From: Daucus carota subsp. sativus
Taxonomy: Eukaryota > Streptophyta > Magnoliopsida > Apiales > Apiaceae
Length of the DNA: 64,000 bases
Assembly: GCF_001625215.2 (NCBI RefSeq)
Contig: NC_030385.2
Location: 34,001,598 to 34,065,597, forward strand
Reading direction: 5' to 3'
Positions 13,201 to 24,848 of this stretch are shown in pieces. Within the stretch, counting starts at the first letter, position 1; every line of letters starts with the position of its first letter. The position numbers and the translations under genes are program-made. Below the pieces are notes generated by a model. It searched no databases. It worked only from the letters and a program-made list of their open reading frames with translations, and was not told the origin of the DNA.

Positions 13201-14806
13201 GTTTGTCCACATCATTCATGCCAAGCGGAATATCTTCATCTTGTGTAGAGCATGAAGGCCCTTCAGTATTGATAGGAGCCACTGTATTCAGGGGAAGTAT
13301 ACTACTAGGTATGTCAGGATTGGAGGATAATGGTCCTTCCTGTTCTTCTTTACATTTATTGGATCTATTTGCCTTCTCTCCAGATAGCCTAACAAATCTC
13401 CTTACTCTCGTGCGTTGACTGTTAAAAAACTCTCGAACCTAAAATTAGAGAGAAAATAATGTAACGTTATAGTCAAATGCAGCAATAGTTCGAATGAATA
13501 TAGTATTTCAAACTCTTTTTAAATGTATTCTACTAAGTTTAGCTTTTCATACGTCACTAGATATTCAGTCAGGGAACCTTTCCCTCCCCCTTCCAACAAA
13601 AAAGGCCCAACACACAAGATAATAGCATAGGTAATCATCACAGAAAGACTTAATTTAGTTCAGTACCAAAAAACATTCTCACAGGCCTCAAAGTTCAATT
13701 TATATGCTTTTGTAACAGAATGAATTATTAGATTAATGGTAACAGAACCTGTGTGGCTGTAACCCCAAAAAGAGCACTGATTTCTCTAGACTCCCTCTTG
13801 TTGGTTGCATCTTTAATAGAAAAAAATGATTGCATATACTTCATAGCCTTGGGATTAAGCAAATCTCTTGGCCTTTTACCTGCAAAGTCATTGCATTAAG
13901 CATGAGTGCATGAAAGCAATAAACAACTATAGAACGAGTAAAACTGAACTTAAATTGTGCAAGTTAATTTTAGAAGTGGTTGTCTATGGAAAGTAGATAC
14001 AATGGAGTGAATGATGACAAAATTTTACAAACAATAAAAATAACTACTAATTCAAGAAAACCAATAAAAATTATACTTAAACAGGCCGAATAGGAAACTA
14101 CTGTTGCTTAATTAAAGAACTACCATCTCCGATGCGGAAACAGCATTATGTTTCTCAACTTATCGAGACTTAATACAAGGAAACACTGATGAAAACAAGG
14201 GGGAAAAAAAGAGTCTGCCATTTTACCACAAAAGTTCACAATGCCTTACCAATTTTAATTGAAAGAGCACCAGCTGCCTGCATTCAAGAAGAAACAAATC
14301 CAACCGTTAATGATAAAAATAAAAGATAATGATGTAAATAAAACTACAGTACTATACCCATCCTAACGAGTAAATAATAACCACTAATTGTCAAAATTGT
14401 CACCGGAGAGAATAGTTTTGCACATAGGACCTCCTATATCCACGAATATCTATCAGTAGAGGAACGATACACAGCATAACTTAACTGCACTGTTTCTATC
14501 AATCTGACTACAAATAAATATAACATATATAGTCATTTATGTTATACAATTCCAAACACACATCAGTCCAAACGACAAATCATAATACAAACACACGAGC
14601 TACACACACATATAATGAAAATGAAGAGAACAAACCATTTCTTGAGAGAGAGGATTGACGCCGGTGAGTTCACATTGCGCGACAACTAAATTCTGCAGAT
14701 GTTCAATCTGGCTTTGAATCAGCTCCTTCTGCGAATCAATCAAATCATTAAACGACGTCGTGGAGCTCGACACCATCTGTAGCTGATTCACGTCTGATAC
14801 AGCCAT
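4299..14806 (-). CDS. LD: LUMINIDEPENDENS-like homeodomain protein (13 exons, 963 aa)
   Basis: LD is a nuclear protein of the autonomous flowering pathway. In Arabidopsis it promotes flowering by lowering FLC expression, together with SUF4. Exons in coding order: 14806-14636, 14277-14250, 13879-13749, 13438-13092, 13010-12917, 12841-12748, 11998-11863, 11462-11411, 11257-11214, 11132-11053, 10122-9721, 6187-5637, 5060-4299. All junctions keep frame, and 963 aa agrees with the roughly 950 aa of the Arabidopsis protein. Visible parts: N-terminal SQKELIQSQIEHLQNLVVAQ; homeodomain about residues 67-135 (GKRPRDLLNPKA to VREFFNSQRTRVRR); TFIIS-N/IWS1-like helical domain about 190-320 (HFVENIF, GQVKLMEWILQIQDSSVL); EPWDREIDYDDSLTPEIP near 575; NPDLVFALTS near 650. 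Unlike Arabidopsis LD, the C-terminal exon has no long glutamine run. Intron 7 uses a GC donor. The first ATG is uncertain: 14821 is also in frame. The exon 10 donor is the least secure junction. Confidence 0.93.
8108..8664. mobile_element. Stowaway MITE in LD intron 11, carrying a nested MITE
   Basis: The right end GGGACGGAGGGAG is followed by TA at 8665-8666. The left end (TCCCTCCATCCC) is a diverged inverted copy. The sub-terminal arms match over a longer range (GGTCAAATTGACCA at the left, GGTCAATTTGACCA at the right). This is the Tc1/mariner-derived Stowaway signature. Confidence 0.75.
8218..8515. mobile_element. Small inverted-repeat MITE nested in the Stowaway
   Basis: Ends GGCCCTGTTTGG and CCAAACAGGACC are near-perfect inverted repeats, followed inward by matching TTAGCGGTTAG/CTCTAACTT-type arms. 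The ends resemble PIF/Harbinger MITEs, but I could not find a convincing 3-bp target duplication. Confidence 0.65.
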
Positions 14807-15600
14807 TGTCGACTGGAACAAAGCGGCGTCGTGTTGTGTATAGCAGCCGAATCAAACGGATCGGCGCATTGATTGGGAGATGTTGAATTAGGGTTTGAGA
14901 TAGTGAATGAACAAAATTAGGGTTTAAAATAGAGGTAATTGATCGACGAGAAAGGGGTGGAACGCGATTTAGGGGAACAGAGCATTCACGCCTGCTTAAA
15001 AGATGCAATTGGATTGGGGTAGGAGGGTTAGATTTGGGTATTCGGGTTTAATATTTTTAATTTTATTTGAGACCCCTGAAGGAGGACACTGTACAGTGTA
15101 CACTCCACCTTACCCCACCCAACTTGAATCCTCACAAAAAAATGACCCGATCAAGATAAATATTTACGGACAAAAACAATTAAAAAATTGTGCCAAATCG
15201 AAAATTTTAGATTTTTTATAACTTTAATATGGCTGGGATTTAAAAAATCTTGATAAATTTTACACTTTTTCGAATCTAACAGAAATATTTATAGATATAA
15301 ATATTTTAGAAACTAGAAATTATTTATTTATATCATAATTTAGTTTCAAGTATGTAAATACCTAATTATAGCTCATAAAGAAAAGTCCAATGTGATTGAA
15401 AATAAGAAATTCACCAAAACTACCATTTTTGTAAGTTTTTTTTTTATGATTTTACTGTCTTTAAAAGTATTTGTAAACATACCAATTTTTAAAAAATATT
15501 TGTAAAAATACGATGTGCAATTAATGCAACTTAAAATAATTGGCTCATAGGCACTTTAAGTATGGTTGCAAGTATAGTTACAATGGATTGTATACAGTAA
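14807..15600. other. LD 5' flank
   Basis: No gene is seen. This should hold the LD promoter and 5' untranslated region, transcribed leftward. No TATA box can be named with confidence. Confidence 0.5.
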
Positions 15601-16651
15601 TCTATATCTATATCTATATCTTCTTAATGTGTGCAATGCCCATTTTGCCTTTATACCCACGGGTTACCCATGTTTTACCCAATTTCTATATACTAAAGTA
15701 CCTATGTTATTTATCCTGGGCGACCCGTTTACAACCTCTTAACCGGCTAGATAACCAACTGATACAGTACCTTGCCAGCTTCTTCTGTTCAAATCCGAAT
15801 TTTTCAACAACCTACATCGGTGCCCTAACTTCCTCTCTCTTTCCTTATCTGTTATTCAAGATTCAGCCTTTCATTCTGACATTGAAGTCGAGCGCATGTG
15901 AGCCCTAACGCTGGCGTTCTGAGATGCCGTTTTTCAGGCTTCAAGTATCGTGATCAAGCAGAGGTTGTCAGGTGTTGTTGAGCTTTATTCGCTAGGCGAG
16001 GTCTCCGGTTAGTGAATCTTCGGTTTTGTTTATTGATCCTTGTTTTGTGGTATGAGTCTGAGTTCTTTGTATGTGGTTTTATTTTATCCCAGGGAAGAAT
16101 CGTAAGTTCTTCGCCTTCATATGCCGTCTCTTCCTTCGATAAATGATGTTAAGTTCTTCCACACCCATATTATCCATCTTGCCATTCTGTGATGTGTTGA
16201 AGGCTACGAAATGGTTCATGAGAATTTGATTAGATAGGTTTTGATTCATGCATATAAGGTGTTTGATTTATGTTCTTTATGATTTTGTTTGATTTTGTAA
16301 GATCTTCTTACACTTTTATACTCTTTTTCATTCCAAGTCACATGTTTTTAATTACCTGTAAAATCATTTCTCTTTTTAATTACCTTCATATGAAGAATAC
16401 AGTACCCTTCTCTCAATTAGAAGCTCTGTTCTTCTATAATTGGCCTATTCTGTGTTTATAGGATTGTTAGGAAATAATTCATTTTTATTATGTGAACTAA
16501 GCATCTCTATAAGTCCTGTATTGCGTAAGATTGAGTGTCAACATGATTGTTGCAGTGAGATGACGGAATGAAATTTTATATATTTTTATATTTGTATTGC
16601 TAGAATAGATTCGGCTTCTCTTTTAGTAAAGAAAAATGAAATAACCCGACA

Positions 16652-16834
16652 ATGTCAAAACTTTTAGTATGTCTGTGCTTATTGATTCTGATAATCCTAC
16701 AGCTAGCTGATTCGGAAAAAGGACAAGCTTCTCGAAATGGCAGTTCTTCAAAAAGAGTTGTGATCACAAGCAGCAATAGACTGAGGCTCACCTTCAACGA
16801 CGAGCAGGGAATCATGGCGTGGCTCTTCTGGTGA
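16652..16834 (+). CDS. Short exon-like ORF, function unknown, within the Helitron
   Basis: A 60-codon ORF includes NSSSKRVVIT-like sequence and ends LTFNDEQGIMAWLFW. It could be part of an exon starting after an AG at about 16700. It is not recognised. A further exon-like segment (ILKPVGSKPRSIVYF) follows the stop in another frame. This is probably a relic of a captured or transposon gene and not a working gene. Confidence 0.25.
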   Translation: MSKLLVCLCLLILIILQLADSEKGQASRNGSSSKRVVITSSNRLRLTFNDEQGIMAWLFW

Positions 16835-17949
16835 ATTTGCCGAGGGATTCTCAAGCCGGTTGGTAGCAAGCCTCGGTCGATTGTCTACTTCGCAGAGGGT
16901 TCAAACTTAAAATTCTGGAGTTGCTCATTGATGTTGGCATAAGTGGATGAGCATAACAGATTAGAAAGATTTTCAGGACTCTACAAATTCTTTATTACTT
17001 TTCTTATTTCACATTATTGTTTTATTTTGCAGCTAATAATTGCAACAAAACCGGATCCAGAGCATATGAGAAATCGCCAAAAATTGTAACTGAAGACAAC
17101 ATCAAGTTACTTTTTTTAATACAGAAAAAGGTTTTTATCGGTTTTATTATGTTCTCTCCTTTATGAATGAAAATTATATAGGTCTTAGACATAAGGAGTA
17201 AATCTCCTTCGGTGAATGTCATCTATGGTGATTCCACTTTGCAGCTAAAATTGTTATATCTTGCCTTTTTCATTTCTAATTATTGTCATTTTTATGATTT
17301 TTATAGGTTGATGCAATCCAAGCAAATTATTCTGTCTTACTAATATCACTAACGGACATATGCATGAAGCCGTTACGCCAGGATTGTGCAACTCAAAGTG
17401 TGCTGCAGGTATCAATTTCGCATGACCTGGACTATAAGGGTAATATTTGCTACTTTGATTATGTACAGCTGCTATTCAAAAAATAGTTGGTAGTGAAGAT
17501 GGACTAGATAATTTGTGAAATTCTTGGTACATGAACATGTAAAAAGATTAAGTGATGCTATGAAGTTCAAACTATTGTGCTAAGATGATTATTTATACAG
17601 CTGTGTCAAGTTATGTGCTCTTTTGTAGTATAGTTTTTAAACAAAAATTTATATTTTAGAACTTTGTTTGGAAGAGGACTAAATGAAGAATACATCTCCA
17701 AGGAAACATTCTAAATTCTGAATTTACATGCATATGATTTTTAAGCCTTTTATATTAATCTTGATATTTCCATCAGTAAGATCGTGCAAATCGTGCAAAG
17801 AGGTAAATGCTTTTGCTAAATAACAAATTGATTTGAAAGGAGCCAGTGAAAAGTACCTTTTCAATATATATCTCTGAAAATGTGAACCACGATCTAGAAT
17901 GTAACATAGTTAACCTTCATGAGTACATATATCTATACAACTCAGTGAA

Positions 17950-18061
17950 TACTTTCTATATTGAAAAGGTTTTGTTATATACTCCCTCCGCCCCCCTGAG
18001 TTGTATACTTTTTATATTGAAAAGGTTTTGTTATATACTCCCTCCGCCCCCCTAAGTTGTA
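17950..18061. repeat. 56-bp tandem duplication that includes a Stowaway end
   Basis: Two units (17950-18005 and 18006-18061) are nearly identical, each ending with ACTCCCTCCGCCCCCCT and AGTTGTA. They differ at a few bases only, so the duplication is fairly recent. Confidence 0.85.
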
Positions 18062-18266
18062 TACGCAGGGGAGCACACTTTAATGATTCTGTAAAGTATA
18101 GGTTTATAACTTATTTTAAGATTATTTTTTTCTGAATAAAATTTAACTATTAAATTTTTATTCAGAAAATGAAAATCTTAAAAATAAGTTATAGAGTCAT
18201 ATTTTATAGAAGCATTAAAATTTGTGCCAAATAGCGAACGTATAGAATTAAATGGGACAAAGGGAG
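18038..18266. mobile_element. Stowaway MITE
   Basis: It begins CTCCCTCCGCCCC after TA (18036-18037) and ends GGGACAAAGGGAG before TA (18267-18268). The 229-bp element has no coding sequence. Its left end was duplicated in tandem. Confidence 0.8.
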
Positions 18267-19898
18267 TATACTAAGTTTCAGACCTTTTTTTGTTAAATCA
18301 ATTTTGAACACCATATTCTACTTCAGGTGCTTAAGGATGCAAATGGTCTTGATATTGTTGCAGAAGATGAGTCAGCAGGTAAAAAAGTTATCCAAAGACC
18401 ATTTCAGTTTCTATTTTACCTTTTTGTGTCTCAATGACGCAAAAAGATAAATGTCTTCTTGATGCTACGATCAAAGAAACGAAACGGTGGCACAGCACTT
18501 AATGTGTTCATGCATAATAGAGTTAAGAATATGCAGGCTTCGAATCTAAATACATCAAGAAGTCCTCTTGGCACGCTTGATACCAATATATCTCATAACG
18601 AACAAATGAAAAAAAAATCGATTCTGAGTTGATGAAAAGGAATTCTGTGATGCCAGAGGTTGTAAAAAAATCTGTACCAGAAGGTATTTTCATGTTCCAT
18701 GTGTGTGCTATGTTGGATTGTGTTTTCAAATTCTACCCATGGAATTGTGTTTTCAAATAACTATTTTGTCTATTTCATTTTTTTGCCGTTTTCATTCTGA
18801 TGGGTTATTACAAATCCCCGATATACTATAAAATTTTCTTTAAGATGTGGATTCGCACTCTATTTAGTTATTTTTCACATATTTATAAGATATAATGCTT
18901 AGACAGGTGAGCGCATCATTAGTTTGGAAAATTAAGAAAAATGTGATCTCTTTTTTTGACTCAATTAATTATATTTGTGTGTGGAGTTTGTTATTACTTT
19001 TTCTAGATTTTGTAATTAGTGTAATGCTTGCAGGGGAAGTTGAAGCGGGTGGCTGGGTTCATCTTGGTCCAGAACATGGAGTAGGTGTTGTCCCAAAAAT
19101 GGTCGGGATGCATTGTTTCAGAAGATGAACCACTGGAAGTAGTTGTTTGAAGGTAGTCTTTGGTGACTTTGAGGACAGTCTTTGATGTAGTAGTCAGGCT
19201 CCCGGACGGAGGGAATGGGAAGGCAATGTGTGTTATTATTTTTTTTGATCAATCTATTTGATAACTACCCTTATGATTGTCTACTTCTTTAGTAACTCCT
19301 GGGTATTTACATTATTTTGTTATTAAATAGATCAACCTCAATATCCAAATCAAGAAAAGTATAAGTGGTCATCAGAAATCCTTCCTTCAGTGTACATGTT
19401 TGATAAAATTCTTAACAAAGGTATGTTAATTTATTTGTCTTTCTTAAAGTCTATTGTCTTATATTTGTTTGTGATGATTTGGCAGAAAAGGCATATGAGC
19501 AATACACACTAATCAGAAATCCGAAGGCAGACACTGGATACATCTTTGCAGTATGTATTTCGGACTTTTAAACGTACCTCAAGTCCTTTTTAATTATGTT
19601 AGTTGGCAGGTGCAAAGAGATCCGGTCCTCCTTGAGCAAACCTAAATTGAGAAAATGGACTAGCTGCTGAAGTTATTCAGAAGATTGAAAATGTGCACCC
19701 CAATTCACATACCACATGTGCGGGTACTAATGGTAAATTACTCTTTAGAAAATTTTAATAAAAGATTTTGTCCATTCCTGTTTGATTGTTATTCCAATAC
19801 AGATTTCGTACAAAAGAGGCATGATCTTGCAATAGGATGGGTTTAATTGTGCTTTGCACCTCCGTGTGTGCGAGACTCATGTGTTGTCTTTCATGTGT

Positions 19899-21800
19899 AG
19901 GTCGGAAGAGGAACAAAGAAAATCAATCAGATGCTTCACTTGCTGGTATTCGCGAAACAATTGCCTCGCATTCATCATTTGAGCTGTGTTTCTTTAGCTT
20001 AGGAACACCACGTGTTTGTGTTTTCAATTCATAACCAACACATTTTGGCAGGTATTCGTCAACAAGGTTCTGGAAATGCTCTGGATTTGTTCCTACAAAG
20101 ACGCGCTGAAAGTATTAAGAGATCCAGGACCATCGGCACTTCGTCAGAGTTCGACAAAAACAGCACAGGTAAGAATAGTATCCGCGCATTGTCATTGTGT
20201 GCAATTGTTGATTTGTGATCGATGTCTTACACCGTCATGGTCAGAATAAAATCTTACCATGTGTTTGATTTATGAACTCTTATTGTTTGTATGATATAGG
20301 CTTCAGAGAGTATACAGGTGGAAGGGCGCTGGATTCATTTCTACAAAAACGTGCCGATAACATCAAGAAAGCTGGAACCAATCCTCCAGGGTTTGCCAAC
20401 GTCGAAGGCTCTCTTAAAGAGAATGGAGGTGACACAATCAATGCGGCAACAAATCAGGACTCCCATTTTTTGAATTGCAAGGTGAAATTATGGTGAGTCT
20501 TGCCTTAAACTATGCTTGCTGTGATGTGGTTGTTTAGTTTCGAAATTCAAAATTTTGGCCTAATCATGGATTCAAAATTTTGGCCTTAAACTATGAACTC
20601 ATGGTTTGATATCGGCTAAATATATTGTTATACCATGGATTCAAGTGCACGCCTCGGTCAGCCCAAATCTTCGAGCGCAGGTTAAAAGACGAATGAAAAC
20701 GATTTCGATAAATTCGCATGTTCTGATAACATATTATTTGCTTGAATGTGATTGTATGACAAAGAAGAGAGGACAATGACTGATGAATTCAAATTCCCAG
20801 GTCGTAAAAGGAGCAACGAGAATCATCCTAGCAGCTCTTTCTCTGGTGATGTTTTTGAACAGCCAGCTTTATATTGGAACACCGCGTGTTTGATTTATGA
20901 ACTCACATTGTTTCCATTTTCCAGGCATTGGAGAGCATGCAGGCGGAAGGGTGCTGGATTCATTTCTACAAAGACAGTGCCGAGAACATCAAGAAGTCCA
21001 GGACCAATTCTCCAGGGATTGCCAATGTTGAAAGCTCTCTTAAAGATAATGGAGGTGATACTCCATCACATATGCAAATGTTGTTGTTGTCTGCTGAATT
21101 AAGTACAAGTTTTTCAACATTTGTCATGTGTTCAAACTACAGGATACAGTCGGTCTTCGCTGTCTAAAGTTGTTCAGAATTCACCCTATGCGTTCTTAGT
21201 GGAAACCACAAACAAAGGTGTCATACTTTGCTCCATATTTTGTTCAGTCCAAATCATAATTTTAAATGCCTCTGGTAGTCTATGTAGAGAACTCTACCGA
21301 AAATATATTGTTTGACCATTTGTTTTTATGGTTATGCAGTTTGCAAAGATATTCCGCAGTCTGGGACCCAACTTCGTCGGAATTATGGACATGATATCAC
21401 CTCCCAGATAACAAACAGAGGTAACTCATATGAATCGACATACATTGTTATTTGAAGTGTGTTTCAAACGTATACAGAGCGTCTTACAATTGTTTAATCA
21501 CGGTTATTTAAAATTGTGAAATGCACGTATGTATGACCAATTGCATCCTTATTTCACCCAGGTCTTGAACGTACTCCGCTTAGTGTTACAGGAGGTAGTA
21601 CGCTGTCACTGATAGCAACGAGTATCGGCGAGAGGTCCACCCCCGGCACATCCCTGACTAATGAGACCACTAAGACAACAGGTGTGTGTATATTTCATTT
21701 GCACTTTGGAGTATATTAAAAGATAATGTTTTAATGATTTTGACAAACATGTGTAGGACGGAGAGGACGTGTTCCTTGTGGAAATCTGCACCGGGCTCAT
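19899..21800 (+). pseudogene. Cluster of repeated small exons, probably the N-terminal part of a Helitron gene
   Basis: Two exon types alternate. Type A (19899-19945 and 20801-20846) starts GRKR and continues (N/S)(K/N)EN. Type B (about 20052-20168, 20300-20441, 20926-21060) reads LFLQRRAESIKRSRT or ALDSFLQKRADNIKKAGT. Later exons give SLSKVVQNSPYAFLVETTNK (21142-21220), GTQLRRNYGHDITSQITNR (about 21345-21420) and ERTPLSVTGGSTLSL (21563-21680), then RRGRVPCGN...RAHNFL. I recall TPLS and (R)RAHNFL as phrases from the N-terminal region of plant Helitron proteins, but this is memory, not a search. The third type B copy is frameshifted and there are stops, so the gene is dead. Confidence 0.4.
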
Positions 21801-22697
21801 AATTTCTTAATAGAAATCAATAATTAGTCAAAAATTTATTCATTGTAATCATCTGGTGTAATTTGAATTCTAAAAATATTATTATTTGACAGAACATCCC
21901 GAATTTGGACGCGCGGAAAACTGATTTCGTCTGAATTGATTGCACATTGCTGGAACACTTTAGTTTGAGGTACAAAATGTTTCCCTTATGTAGTTCATAG
22001 CAATGCTGGACCTATTCAATCACATTTTATGTAATCGTCTCTGATTTTCGCTGAAACAAATAAATGTTTTATAATCATCTGCAGACTTTTACAAATGGAA
22101 CAGGGTTGTTGTAAGATACTTGGATAGCTCCTGCTTTACTGGCGACAGGCAAGAATCCAATTTATAATTTAAATTTCAGAGAATATATGGTCTGATTATA
22201 ATTAATTCTTATAAATAATAATTCTTTAGGCCCTTGATATCTAAGGCGCATCTAAGGCGCATCTAAGGCGCTTATCTGTTGTGTTTATGATAAATTGAGC
22301 TGTCTTATTGATTTGTAAATATGTAGTAATTGAATATGAATAAGTGCTGATCTGGTCGTGTGGTGTAAATATGCTTTTCTCCCATATATAACATCCTCTG
22401 AGAATTTTAAAGTAGAACAATTTCGATTGTGCAGGCTATAACTGGGGACTCCGTAGTTCTAGAATTTGGGAAGACCAGATCTGCTCTTGAAGATAGTCTT
22501 AGGCGGGTAGAAGATATAGTTCCACAAGCTATCTGTTGTCAGGTATTATTCCCTAATCCCTGATTACTATCTCTTTCATGTTCCTTGTGGAAATCTGCAC
22601 GAGGCTCATAATTTCTTAATAGAAATCAATAATTTGTCAAAAATTTATTCACTGTAATCATCTGGTTTGAATTCTAAAAATATTATTATCTGACAAA
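21769..22697. repeat. Direct duplication (about 120 bp) flanking a captured PUB exon
   Basis: Copies at about 21769-21893 and 22580-22697 share GTTCCTTGTGGAAATCTGCA and the following 100 bases with few differences. The first captured PUB4-like exon (22435-22542) lies between them, and the second copy sits within that fragment's intron. Confidence 0.85.
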
Positions 22698-22975
22698 TCA
22701 CTCATATTGATTAACACATGCATGCATTTGTTTGTAGTTGGCTTCAATGTAAGATGGTCCCAAAATTTTTCGCAAGTTGTCATGTTTTGTAATAATCCAG
22801 AAACTGTAATTTGATTCAATTTAGAACACAAGAATTCTCAGTGTTATCATTCTTTCAGATTTTGGAGATTTTAAGCGAAATCCAGGGAATTGACTTCTTA
22901 GCTGATCCGTTGGATAAGCAGGTGGGGGATGATATAATTGGATTGCTCCAACAAGGCAAAAAAATTCAACAGTGG
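22435..22975 (+). pseudogene. Fragment of a PUB2/PUB4-like U-box E3 ligase gene (two exons)
   Basis: Exon-like segments 22435-22542 (GKTRSALEDSLRRVEDIVPQ) and 22859-about 22975 (ILSEIQGIDFLADP, KQVGDDIIGLLQQGKK) are in matching phase with good splice sites. They correspond to the N-terminal region upstream of the U-box in plant PUB-ARM ubiquitin ligases such as PUB4. There is no U-box, no armadillo repeats and no start, so this is a captured piece. The phrase after GKK diverges and soon meets a stop (about 23012-23014). Confidence 0.7.
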
Positions 22976-24060
22976 CTGTTCCACAATTTTAGCCGTGAAA
23001 TATGCTTCCATTGAAATTTCAAAATCCTATATGCCATGATTTTAGCCATAATTTCTGTTATGAAATTGTTCTCCATGTCTCGCACTCTTTCTTCTCTAAA
23101 ATTTAAATTTCACCGAAATCAATTCAACACATCGGTGATCCTAAGTCTTCAATGGAGCATAAATGTGTGTATTTCTGATTTGTGATGAAATATAAAGGTG
23201 TGTATTTTTCTGATTTTCGCGTGCATTTGGGTCCCCTGTCTTCTTCTTCAAAACGTACTGGTGAGTTTGGCCTCTTCTTTAAATTCCTATTTCTGTAAAT
23301 AAATTGTCTGAATCAAATGATTGATATGACACTGATTTCCCAATCACTCTGCTTGACCCATCCTTTATACGAGGCACAACAGGATTTTGCATTGATTTCT
23401 GCTTACAGAAAATTTCATCTAGAAGCTTAAATTCTGACTTTGTATGTGTAGTACCAAATGATTTAGATATAATCAGGGCACCTCTGAAATGATTTAGATA
23501 TAATCTGTGGTTTTGGACAATGTTACTTACCTGGTTCCTGTCTCAAGAGTGACAGATCATTTTTTTTTTGTTTTTTGTTTCGATCCATCGAATGCCCCCA
23601 TACTGTCTCATGTGCAATCTCATGTGAATTGTAGTACCACACGACTCTAAGAGTATTGATTTTTTTATTGTTTTTCAGGATAAATAAAGAAACAGATGGT
23701 TTCGAGTTTCTGATACACAAATATTTTAGAGTGGCTAATTCACACACGAAAATTTATGCATCACTAACACTGCAATTTCAAAATTTTGAATTGTAGCCGG
23801 AAATGTATTTGCGCTATTTGGACTTAATATAATTAGATATTGTAGAACCTGGCAAGTTGTTTTTGTAGCCTAAACCAGAGTGAATAGTATAAGCAAACTT
23901 ATTTAATAGACAGAAGGGTGGCGTGGCATGCTTGAGGAGCTCTATCAATATTTCTCTTTATTCACATAATTCCTATTTTTTCTGCTTCCCCATATTTATG
24001 TTCCTAATATCTATATTCATTAATTTTAGCTATTCCTAGAGTTACTAGGCGGGGAATTTC

Positions 24061-24121
24061 AGAGGTATGTGCAATTACACCCGTTCAGATAACTAAAGAC
24101 CTATCAACTGCTCAGCAAAGG
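24061..24121 (+). pseudogene. Exon-like scrap, possible further piece of the repeated-exon gene
   Basis: Sequence RRGISEVCAITPVQITKDL is open and ends at a plausible donor (AAAG|gtacta) at 24120. Its composition resembles the disordered exons at 21.1-21.7 kb. It is too short to assign. Confidence 0.25.
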
Positions 24122-24848
24122 TACTATATATTATCTCGCTCCGATGACTTGGCTGTGATTTTGTATTCACAAAGAAGAATGCATGTTTTGTGTTTCCTCT
24201 TTGGCCATATCATATTATATTGATTCTTATTTTTTCATGTATGTGTGTGTATGAGTGTTATTTTTTGAAACATAGGTGTGGCTAAAACTATTCGGAGCCT
24301 TTATATTCTGATGCAGGAATGACGTATTCTTATTTTTCAAACATAGATGATCACACTAAAGACTGAAATATTAGGGTATGTGTTTGTAGGTGGGAGTCAT
24401 AAACACAAAAGATGGCAACTAATAAGTCTTGGTATGACTCATTATTGAGAAAGATTAGTACCTTCCTCTCCTTTTTTAGGCTGTTCCTCCCAACTCTGTT
24501 CCTTTTGCTTGGTCTCATTCTGTAGTTTAAACATTTTCAATGATAGCATTAATTTTAAAATACTATTCGTTCAAGGCAGAGTATGTGGCATAGTATGTTC
24601 CAAAATTTCCGTTCTGCCAGGGTCCTTGAGATGTTATTAACTGATATGAAACCGTCAGCTCCTTGCACCAAATTGTATTGAAAATTAATTAACCAAGCTT
24701 CTTTTTTTTCTTTTGCCAATTCATACAAGGAACAGAGTTTTGTGTTGTCATCAGTTTGTCTGTTGGTAAAGGTTATATTTTACTTTTTATATCTTAATCA
24801 TTCTAATTTTTGTACTTTTGCAGTTTGGCATTCCCATAACATATATAT

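Noticed and set aside
15003..15221. Small gene upstream of LD
   Set aside because: No similarity, no splice or codon support; lies in the LD promoter side.
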